This document shows, one piece after another, positions 1-5,265 of a stretch of DNA of 12,077 bases (positions are counted from its first letter, which is position 1; each line of letters begins with the position of its first letter). The notes beneath the pieces are model-generated. The model made no database searches and was not told where the DNA came from. It saw nothing but the letters and a program-made list of their open reading frames with translations. The position numbers and the translations under genes were made by a program. Location: NCBI GenBank assembly GCA_007127595.1, contig SKZA01000266.1, positions 1 to 12,077 of the forward strand. Reading direction: 5' to 3'. Origin of the DNA: Kiritimatiellia bacterium. GTDB taxonomy: Bacteria; Verrucomicrobiota; Kiritimatiellia; SLAD01.

Positions 1-53
1 ATGAGCGTCGGCTAACGGTCATCGATATTATGTGGAACTTTCGAAGCGCCAGA

Positions 54-488
54 TCACAGGCTATACGGGCCGCGGTTCAGCGCGTCCTGGATGGCGGAAA
101 GAATCTTGCTGCTGCGCATGGTGGCGGCGCTGAACCCGTCCACTTCCGTAGTTATGATGTCCTCGGGCGTATAGAGGTCCGCCAGGTGCGTAGTCAAGTG
201 CTTGCCGACGAGGTGATCCAGCGCCTCCTGATATTGTTGGACCACCGATCGAAACGGTTCTTCCCGGACGCCAAGCCGATACTTTGCGCCGCCATATAGA
301 TGGCGAAACGAAGCGCGGGTCATGATCCCGTTCTCGAGACGAAACTCGACGTTGACCTGGACTTGGTCCCGATCAATGAAGACACCGCGATAGGTCCCGT
401 CGGGATAGTCAAGCGTCGGGAGAGGCGCACAGCTCGACAGGGTGATAAGCATGACGAACAGGCCGGCATTTCGTAGTGTATTGATCAT
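54..488 (-). CDS. Lipoprotein with FMN-binding-like (flavinylation) domain
   Basis: Predicted 144-residue lipoprotein. The N-terminus is a lipoprotein signal: positive start (MINTLRN), hydrophobic stretch about 9-17, lipobox LSSC with the acylated cysteine at residue 20. The residue after it is Ala, which in enterobacterial sorting rules suggests the outer membrane. The mature part begins with a DGTYRG strand (about 30-35) and ends with DGFSAAT (117-123) followed by a helix. This layout resembles the FMN_bind domain, in which ApbE attaches FMN to the Thr of a Dxxs(G/A)AT motif; Thr123 would be the acceptor. A redox role at the cell envelope is inference. I chose the start at 488 because AGGAG lies 6 nt upstream and the signal peptide then starts properly; an in-frame start at 536 would add 16 residues in front of it. 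Divergent from the DUF3431 gene. Confidence 0.75.
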   Translation of the reverse strand: MINTLRNAGLFVMLITLSSCAPLPTLDYPDGTYRGVFIDRDQVQVNVEFRLENGIMTRASFRHLYGGAKYRLGVREEPFRSVVQQYQEALDHLVGKHLTTHLADLYTPEDIITTEVDGFSAATMRSSKILSAIQDALNRGPYSL

Positions 489-515
489 TTTGATCTCCTG
501 TACCTTATAAAAAGC

Positions 516-543
516 AGCGTAAACAAAAGCGGTCATCTGTCAA
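516..543 (-). promoter_or_regulatory. Candidate promoter of the lipoprotein gene
   Basis: On the minus strand a perfect TTGACA (543-538) is followed after 16 bp by TACGCT (521-516), a poor -10 match. Transcription would start near 509, about 20 nt before the ATG at 488. The -10 is weak, so this is tentative. On the opposite strand TATAAA (506-511) could serve the DUF3431 gene, but its best -35 (TTGATC, 481-486) is 19 bp away. The whole divergent intergenic region is only 81 bp (489-569). Confidence 0.35.
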
Positions 544-569
544 GCGGCCCCCGGATTGAAAGAGGAGGA

Positions 570-1265
570 ATGAAAGAATTGGAATTAGTTGTGGCGCGTT
601 ACCAGGAAGACCTGCAATGGATTCGTCGGGTTCCCAAACGATTTCATGTGACCGTTTATAATAAAGGGGAAGACGCGCCCGCTTTGCCCAAGCGCCGTCA
701 GCTGGAAGTGGTTTCGCTTCCGAACACCGGTCGGGAGGAGCAGGCCTACCTCGAGCATATTGTGCGGCGCTACGATGATCTCGCCGATCTCACCGTCTTT
801 GCGCAGGGCAAGCCGTTCGATCACGTCCCAAGTTTTCATAAGGTGCTTCATGACATCGCCTTCAACCGCGTTGTCGTGGATGGCTTCCATTGGATGGGCT
901 TCATTATTGATGAAGACGATGCCACCGGTTCGCGACTATTCCAGCGGTGGAGCAAGAATCCGGACGGCGATCCTTTGCCGTTGGACGACTTCTTCCAGGC
1001 GTTGTGGGGCGAACCCGCGCCGGATCGCATCACTTTTTATCCCGGCGCGCATGTTGCGGTGACCGCGGAACAAGTCCGCACACAACCCAGATCGTTTTAC
1101 GAAAGAGCGCTGGCGATCAGCGCCGCACTGCCGCACGCGGCTCATTGTTTTGAGCGCGTCTGGGATCGTATCTTCAACGCGCACGGCATCCCGCTTGCAT
1201 ATCGGGACGTACCGAAACCGATCTATTTGCGCCGGATTCGACGTTTGGCTGGGCTCTCTAAATAA
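570..1265 (+). CDS. DUF3431 domain protein
   Basis: A 231-residue soluble protein with no signal peptide or membrane segment. It has the conserved pattern I associate with DUF3431: an N-terminal VVARYQEDLQWI strand-helix (7-18), VYNKG (29-33), LPNTGREEQAYLEHIVRRYDDL (about 50-71), TVFAQGKPFDH (about 75-85), and a C-terminal FYERAL...FERVWDRIF block. Proteins of this group are seen in fungi and scattered bacteria; to my knowledge the activity is not established, though the fold pattern invites comparison with sugar-handling enzymes. The start is well supported by a strong AGAGGAGGA just upstream of ATG 570. The gene stands alone on the plus strand, divergent from the lipoprotein gene, with 193 nt to the next gene start. 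No clear terminator follows it. Confidence 0.75.
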   Translation: MKELELVVARYQEDLQWIRRVPKRFHVTVYNKGEDAPALPKRRQLEVVSLPNTGREEQAYLEHIVRRYDDLADLTVFAQGKPFDHVPSFHKVLHDIAFNRVVVDGFHWMGFIIDEDDATGSRLFQRWSKNPDGDPLPLDDFFQALWGEPAPDRITFYPGAHVAVTAEQVRTQPRSFYERALAISAALPHAAHCFERVWDRIFNAHGIPLAYRDVPKPIYLRRIRRLAGLSK

Positions 1266-1331
1266 AGCAAAGCCGTGGGGTCGCGATCCCTGCCGGAAAT
1301 CTCGCCCCCAAGTCCTGCCTCGCCTGACGCA

Positions 1332-1355
1332 TGGCATAATGCCAATCACTGGCAT
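1332..1355. promoter_or_regulatory. Three TGGCAT half-sites upstream of the barrel gene
   Basis: TGGCAT (1332-1337) and ATGCCA (1339-1344) form a palindrome with a 1-nt centre. A further TGGCAT copy sits at 1350-1355, 18 nt from the first. They lie about 105-127 nt upstream of the beta-barrel start at 1459, in the 193-nt gap that must hold its promoter. A TTGACC (1374-1379) follows, but no good -10 is seen at the right distance. This could be an operator or chance; no regulator is recognised. Confidence 0.25.
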
Positions 1356-1458
1356 CTATATGGTGTATCACACTTGACCCGCGCCGCATCCTGTGTACAG
1401 GGTGGCAGGGTTGGGAATCCGAAATACATGGAATGAAAAAATGGGAAAGGGGTATGAC

Positions 1459-2013
1459 ATGATGTGGAAGAAGTGGTTGACACTGGCGGTGGCGATAGGG
1501 TTTGTAACGCAAGCGGCGCTGGGCGCCGGGTTGGGTGTGTTCGGCTCGTACTGGGACCCGAAGGATGCGGACAGTGAAATCGGATTCGGCGCGCGCCTGA
1601 GTATTCCCCTGGGGCCGGATGTCTCTTTGGACCTGCGCGGTCGCTACTTCGAGTTTGAGGAGAGCAGTAACGGCGGAAAAGCGACCTTGGAAGTCATTCC
1701 CATTGAAGCCGCGCTGATCTTCCAACTGGCCTATCAAGGGCCCGTCTATCCGTATGTCGGCGGCGGTGGTGGTTATTATCTGTTCGATCTGGAGTGGGAA
1801 GGTCCCGAAGGTCGGGTTAACCCGAATGTGGATGATGAGTTCGGTTGGTTTGTCCTCGGCGGACTGCAATTGCCGCTGGCCGACAATATCTCGCTATTCG
1901 GCGAGGCAAAGTACATGTGGCTCAAGATTGAACGTATTGCGGGATTTGAGACCACGGGAGATAACCGATTGGATGGGTTCGGTGCAAATGTCGGCCTACT
2001 ATTGGAGTGGTAA
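1459..2013 (+). CDS. Predicted outer-membrane beta-barrel protein
   Basis: Encodes 184 residues from ATG 1459. A Sec signal peptide (MMWKKW, then hydrophobic LTLAVAIGFVTQAALGA) is probably cleaved around residue 22. The mature protein shows alternating polar/hydrophobic strands rich in Gly, Tyr and Trp (VFGSYWDP, LRGRYFEFEES, YPYVGGGGGYYLFDLEW, LFGEAKYMWLKIE). It ends in VGLLLEW, an aromatic C-terminus typical of BAM-inserted barrels. Its length suits a small 8-stranded barrel of the OmpA/OmpW-like type, but I cannot assign a ligand. AAGGGG at 1447-1452 fits the 1459 start, and ATG 1462 is an equally usable alternative. A GTG at 1393 and ATG 1441 are in frame but would put charged residues before the signal peptide. 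The stop is 3 nt before the aldo/keto reductase start. Confidence 0.8.
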   Translation: MMWKKWLTLAVAIGFVTQAALGAGLGVFGSYWDPKDADSEIGFGARLSIPLGPDVSLDLRGRYFEFEESSNGGKATLEVIPIEAALIFQLAYQGPVYPYVGGGGGYYLFDLEWEGPEGRVNPNVDDEFGWFVLGGLQLPLADNISLFGEAKYMWLKIERIAGFETTGDNRLDGFGANVGLLLEW

Positions 2014-2016
2014 ATC

Positions 2017-2970
2017 ATGCGCACGCGTAATATGGGACGATCGAATGAGACGCTGACCACGGTCGGCTTGGGCACGTGGGCGCATGGCGGCGGCGAATGG
2101 AAATTCGGCTGGGGCCGCCAGGATGACGCCGAATCGATCCGTGCCATTCATGCCGCGCTCGATACCGGCATCAACTGGATCGATACCGCCGCGGTGTATG
2201 GTCTGGGGCATTCGGAAGAAGTGTTGGCCCGTGCGCTCAAGGAATGGTCGGGCGCGAAACCCTTTGTCGCTACGAAGTGCGGGCTGGTTTGGGATGCCGA
2301 ACGGAACATCTCTTCACGGCTGTCGGCGGAAAGTGTGCGGGCCGAGTGTGAGGCGAGTCTCAAGCGGCTGGATCTGGAGGTGATTGACCTGTATCAGATC
2401 CACTGGCCTAAACCGGAAGACGAGATCGAAGAGGGGTGGGGCACGGTCGCCGAATTGATTCGCGAGGGCAAGGTGCGCTACGGGGGCGTGTCCAACTTTG
2501 ATGTCGCGCAGTTGAAACGTGCGCAAGCCATTCATCCGATTACGTCGTTGCAACCCCCCTATAGCATGTTGGAGCGCGATATCGAGGAGGAAATCCTGCC
2601 TTGGTGCGCGGAGCATGACGTCGGTGTGATCGTGTACAGTCCGCTACAGAAAGGGCTACTGACAGGAAAGATCACCCGCGACTATGTCGAAGCGATGGAC
2701 GATGCGGATCATCGAAAGACGATTGATCCCATGTTCCGCGAACCGGAATTGTCCAGGATTCTGGAAAAGATCGAGCGGCTGAAGACGATCGCGGAGCAGT
2801 TGAGCATTACGGTGACACAACTGGCGATCGCGTGGGTATTGCGTCGGCCCGAGGTGACCTCCGCCATTGTCGGAGCGCGCCGTCCTGATCAGATCCAGGG
2901 CGCCGCCCCGGGTGGCGACGTTGACCTGTCGGAGGACACTATCGCGGAGATAGAGCGCATTCTTTCGTAG
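2017..2970 (+). CDS. Aldo/keto reductase
   Basis: A 317-residue NAD(P)H-dependent oxidoreductase of the aldo/keto reductase superfamily, cytosolic, with a TIM-barrel fold. The N-terminal RNMGRSNETLTTVGLGTW is typical of the family. The catalytic tetrad can be read as Asp56 and Tyr61 (INWIDTAAVYGLGHSE), Lys87 (FVATKCG) and His129 (DLYQIHWP). GVSNFD, SPLQKGLLTGKI and the late block AIVGARRPDQI are the other family signatures, the last contributing to cofactor phosphate binding. No obvious truncation. The substrate cannot be read from sequence; the overall style is like the bacterial general-stress AKRs (YhdN type) rather than a specific sugar reductase. ATG 2017 is preceded by GGAG (2004-2007) lying inside the end of the barrel gene, so the two are probably co-transcribed and translationally coupled. 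Convergent with ribF. Confidence 0.92.
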   Translation: MRTRNMGRSNETLTTVGLGTWAHGGGEWKFGWGRQDDAESIRAIHAALDTGINWIDTAAVYGLGHSEEVLARALKEWSGAKPFVATKCGLVWDAERNISSRLSAESVRAECEASLKRLDLEVIDLYQIHWPKPEDEIEEGWGTVAELIREGKVRYGGVSNFDVAQLKRAQAIHPITSLQPPYSMLERDIEEEILPWCAEHDVGVIVYSPLQKGLLTGKITRDYVEAMDDADHRKTIDPMFREPELSRILEKIERLKTIAEQLSITVTQLAIAWVLRRPEVTSAIVGARRPDQIQGAAPGGDVDLSEDTIAEIERILS

Positions 2971-2994
2971 CTCCCGTTTCAATGGGGAATATGT

Positions 2995-3011
2995 AATAGC
3001 GGATCGCTATT
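2995..3011. terminator. Small hairpin at convergent junction
   Basis: A perfect 7-bp inverted repeat, AATAGCG and CGCTATT around a GAT loop, sits between the convergent aldo/keto reductase and ribF genes and covers the ribF stop codon. It could act as a two-way transcript end. There is no run of T on either side and the stem is AT-rich at its base, so an efficient intrinsic terminator is doubtful. Confidence 0.35.
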
Positions 3012-3945
3012 GTGCGGCAAACAAAGCGCGTGCCTGTTCTACGTCTCGGGCGATCTGGGCCTTGAGCGCTTCCTGATCGTCAAACCGTTGATCGCCGCGG
3101 ATGTGTTGCACAAAGAAGACTTCTATCTCTTTTCCGTACAGATCGATGGTCACGTCGAACAGGTGCACCTCCAGCACATGGTGGGTGTGATCGCCGTGCG
3201 CAGTGGGGCGGATGCCGAGATAGGCGGCCCCGTTGTGTCGCTCACCGTTGAATACGCCGTAGACGGCATAGACGCCGACCGGCGGACGCGCCTCCTCTTG
3301 CAAGCGGATGTTCGCCGTTGGGAATCCGAGTTCGCGCCCGTACTGCTTGCCCGTGGTTACGGTCCCCAGCATGCTGAACGGGCGGGCAAGCATATGCTCC
3401 ACGTCATCAAGGCGTCCGGCTTCGATCGCCTGACGGATCCGGGTGCTGGATACGGGCTCGTCGCCCCACGATACGGGGTCGGGCACGTGAACGGAAAATC
3501 CGTATGTCTTCGCCAGTTGTTTCAAGAGGGCCACGTCCCCTTGTGCCCGATGGCCAAAACGCCAGTTGCCCCCCACGATAACGGTGTGCAGACCGGGCAA
3601 TGCGTCGCAGAGTTGCTGGAGAAAGGTTTCCGGCGGGAGTACCGAAAGCGCGCCGGTAAACGGATGCACGATGACACCGTCGAGCTCGAAAGGCTGAAGC
3701 AGCCGCAGCTTGTGCGGGGTGGACGTGAGCAGCGGCGGGGCCATGTCGGGACGTAAAATGCGCGAGGGATGCGGATCAAACGTCAACAACCAGGCCTCGC
3801 CTTGAACGCCGCGCGCACGCGTCACGGCGTCGCGAATCAACCGCTGATGGCCGCTATGAATCCCGTCAAAGGCGCCGATGACAAGACATAACGGTATATT
3901 CCGATCCCGTTCCTTCAGCGCTTCCCATGTGGTGACTGTTTGCAT
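3007..3945 (-). CDS. ribF: Bifunctional riboflavin kinase / FAD synthetase
   Basis: Encodes 312 residues, the normal length for RibF, which makes FMN from riboflavin and then FAD from FMN in the cytosol. The N-terminal FAD synthetase (nucleotidyltransferase) domain shows GAFDGIHSGHQ (24-34, HxGH-like ATP site), FDPHP (56-60), GGNWRFGHRAQGD (125-137) and SSTRIR (166-171). The C-terminal riboflavin kinase domain shows GKQYGRELGFPTAN (199-212) with the PTAN metal/ATP motif, GVYAVYG, and EVHLFD near the end. Last gene of the nusA operon, 92 nt after truB; that gap holds repeats. The start at 3945 gives the standard MQTVTTWEAL beginning, although no Shine-Dalgarno is seen. An in-frame ATG at 4017 would add 24 residues encoded by repeat DNA and is less likely. 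Confidence 0.95.
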   Translation of the reverse strand: MQTVTTWEALKERDRNIPLCLVIGAFDGIHSGHQRLIRDAVTRARGVQGEAWLLTFDPHPSRILRPDMAPPLLTSTPHKLRLLQPFELDGVIVHPFTGALSVLPPETFLQQLCDALPGLHTVIVGGNWRFGHRAQGDVALLKQLAKTYGFSVHVPDPVSWGDEPVSSTRIRQAIEAGRLDDVEHMLARPFSMLGTVTTGKQYGRELGFPTANIRLQEEARPPVGVYAVYGVFNGERHNGAAYLGIRPTAHGDHTHHVLEVHLFDVTIDLYGKEIEVFFVQHIRGDQRFDDQEALKAQIARDVEQARALFAAQ

Positions 3946-3954
3946 TGTTCGTTT

Positions 3955-4008
3955 CGTCGCGGCGCGCCCGGCTTCGTACCGCTGCGCGGAACTACGCCGC
4001 GGCGCGCC
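3955..4008 (-). repeat. 14-bp direct repeat pair in truB-ribF gap
   Basis: The minus-strand sequence GGCGCGCCGCGRCG occurs at 4008-3995 and again at 3968-3955, 13 of 14 bases identical and exactly 40 nt apart. Each copy contains the 8-bp palindrome GGCGCGCC, so the copies can also pair with each other as an inverted repeat. The distal copy overlaps the start of the CCATYAA heptad array. Lies just upstream of the ribF start. Confidence 0.6.
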
Positions 4009-4032
4009 ATCAACCATTAACCATCAACCATT
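4007..4032. repeat. CCATYAA heptad array in truB-ribF gap
   Basis: About 3.7 tandem units of a 7-bp repeat read on the plus strand: CCATCAA (4007-4013), CCATTAA (4014-4020), CCATCAA (4021-4027), CCATT (4028-4032). The third base from the end alternates C/T/C. It fills the space right after the truB stop. It is non-coding unless ribF starts at its far upstream ATG. On the transcribed strand it contains several ATG triplets without ribosome binding sites. Confidence 0.7.
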
Positions 4033-4037
4033 CTTCC

Positions 4038-4823
4038 TCACTCCGGCGCGAATGCGTGGATCGGTACGATGCGCTCACCCAGTTGTTCAATCGGTTCCGC
4101 AATCAGTTTATCCAACGGTTGCGCGTGGTCGACGTGCATATTGCCGATCGCTGTGCGCCGAAGTTCCGCCAGATGGGCCCCGCACCCCAGCGCCTCTCCA
4201 ATGTCCGCGCATAACGTGCGGACGTACGTGCCCTTGGTGCATTTCAGATAGAAGCGCGCATCGGGCGTCTGAAAATCGAGCAGGTCGAACCGGTATATAT
4301 GAATCAGGCGCGCTTCACGCTCCACTTCATGGCCTTCACGCGCCAGTTTATATAACGGCACACCGTTTTTCTTAATGGCCGAAACCATGGGCGGCGTCTG
4401 CATCTGATCGCCTCGCCGCGTTTCCATTTCCGTCTGCACCTGTTCACGTGTGATATGGGAGGCGTCTTGTTCGCCCAGAATGGTCCCGTCAGCGTCCTGG
4501 GTGTCGGTGGCTATGCCGAGGCGCATGATGCCCGCGTATTCCTTGTCGGTGCCCATGATGCGCTGCGACAGCTTGGTGCCGCGCCCCAGCAGGATGACCA
4601 GCAGCCCCGTAGCCATCGGGTCCAGCGTGCCGCCGTGACCGACCTTGCGGAGCCGAAAATGGCTGCGCAACTTGGCCACCACATCGTGCGAGGTGAACCC
4701 GGCGGGCTTGTCCACCAGCAGAATCCCGTCGAACGGGTCGGTGCGGTGCTGTTTCCTGCGGCTACGACCTGGGCTCGTCCGGGTCGGGTTCCGGATCGGT
4801 TGTTTCGGAGGAGGGTTCACCAT
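4038..4823 (-). CDS. truB: tRNA pseudouridine(55) synthase
   Basis: Encodes 261 residues. TruB isomerises U55 to pseudouridine in the T-loop of tRNAs. Visible motifs: DGILLVDKPAGFTSHDVV, KVGHGGTLDPMATGLL with the catalytic Asp at residue 68, KEYAGIMRLGIATDTQDADG, QTPPMVSAIKKNGVPLYKLAREG, and CTKGTYVRTLCADIGEALGCGAHLAELRRTAIG with the conserved Arg near the active site. ATG 4823 follows a GGAAGAAGAG stretch and is preferred; a TTG at 4844 would add 7 residues. Residues 1-31 are a basic, Pro/Arg-rich extension longer than in E. coli TruB and are encoded over the 3' end of rbfA (62-nt overlap). Fourth gene of the nusA operon. Confidence 0.95.
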   Translation of the reverse strand: MVNPPPKQPIRNPTRTSPGRSRRKQHRTDPFDGILLVDKPAGFTSHDVVAKLRSHFRLRKVGHGGTLDPMATGLLVILLGRGTKLSQRIMGTDKEYAGIMRLGIATDTQDADGTILGEQDASHITREQVQTEMETRRGDQMQTPPMVSAIKKNGVPLYKLAREGHEVEREARLIHIYRFDLLDFQTPDARFYLKCTKGTYVRTLCADIGEALGCGAHLAELRRTAIGNMHVDHAQPLDKLIAEPIEQLGERIVPIHAFAPE

Positions 4824-5172
4824 ACTCTTCTTCCAGTTCGGCAATCAAGTGAAGGACGCGATCGCCTTTTTCGATCGACTCATCCAATTCGAAATGCAGT
4901 TGCGGCGTATATTTCAGCCGCATGGTCTTGTTAATGTGTTGCTGCATCGCGAGGCGATGCCCGCTGATGGTTTCAAGCATCTCATCTCGTTCCAGATAGT
5001 GCTCGCGAATGGAAATGAATACGCGCGCATTGCGCAGGTTGCTGGCGGTATGCACTTTGGTGACCGTGACGGCGGACATGTCGAAATCGACCTCATTGAT
5101 CAGTCGATACAGGTACGACGCGATCTCGCGCTTGAGCAATTCGTTGACTCGGGTTATGCGGTTGGAGGCCAT
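4762..5172 (-). CDS. rbfA: 30S ribosome-binding factor A
   Basis: Encodes 136 residues. RbfA binds the 30S subunit during late maturation of the 16S rRNA 5' end and is needed at low temperature in E. coli. The KH-like domain is clear: RITRVNELLKREIASYL (5-21), VDFDMSAVTVTKVHTASNLRNARVFISI (28-55) with the Ala-kink helix region HTASNLRNARV, then MQQHINKTMRLKYTPQLHFELDESIEKGDRVLHLIAELEEE. The tail (about 112-136) is acidic and Pro-rich and probably disordered. The start at 5172 gives the standard MASNRITRVNE beginning; no Shine-Dalgarno is seen before it. A 93-nt repeat-filled gap separates it from infB, and its 3' end overlaps truB. Confidence 0.93.
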   Translation of the reverse strand: MASNRITRVNELLKREIASYLYRLINEVDFDMSAVTVTKVHTASNLRNARVFISIREHYLERDEMLETISGHRLAMQQHINKTMRLKYTPQLHFELDESIEKGDRVLHLIAELEEEYGEPSSETTDPEPDPDEPRS

Positions 5173-5185
5173 GGGTGTCGCGTTG

Positions 5186-5263
5186 GAAGTAAGACGTTAG
5201 AAGTGAGAAGTTAGAAGACTCACACTTAACTTCTTACTTTCCACTTTTTACTTCTTACTTCTT
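5186..5263. repeat. Heptad inverted repeat in infB-rbfA gap
   Basis: The gap between infB and rbfA is almost wholly low-complexity. On the plus strand a purine-rich arm (5186-5217) contains TTAGAAG, TGAGAAG, TTAGAAG in exact 7-bp register (5197-5217). A pyrimidine-rich arm (5226-5263) contains ACTTCTT, ACTTTCC, ACTTTTT, ACTTCTT, ACTTCTT, also in 7-bp register (5229-5263). The arms are imperfect reverse complements of each other (the outer 9 bp, 5186-5194 with 5253-5261, pair perfectly) and could form a long A/U-rich hairpin in the operon transcript. No U-tract or GC-rich stem, so not a normal terminator. Confidence 0.75.
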
Positions 5264-5265
5264 TA

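Noticed and set aside
1..53. Left-edge sequence beyond the lipoprotein stop
   Set aside because: Too short to support a gene; no terminator-like hairpin or RNA recognised.
1270..1290. GGGGTCGCGATCCC hairpin after the DUF3431 gene
   Set aside because: The stem would close with almost no loop and no T-run follows, so it is not a credible terminator.
936..1869. Minus-strand open frames opposite the DUF3431 and barrel genes
   Set aside because: They cross the boundaries of convincing plus-strand genes, have no ribosome binding site or recognisable domain, and are compositionally odd.
3010..3756. A 248-codon open frame on the plus strand opposite ribF
   Set aside because: Antisense to an intact RibF with all motifs; the translation looks like no known family.
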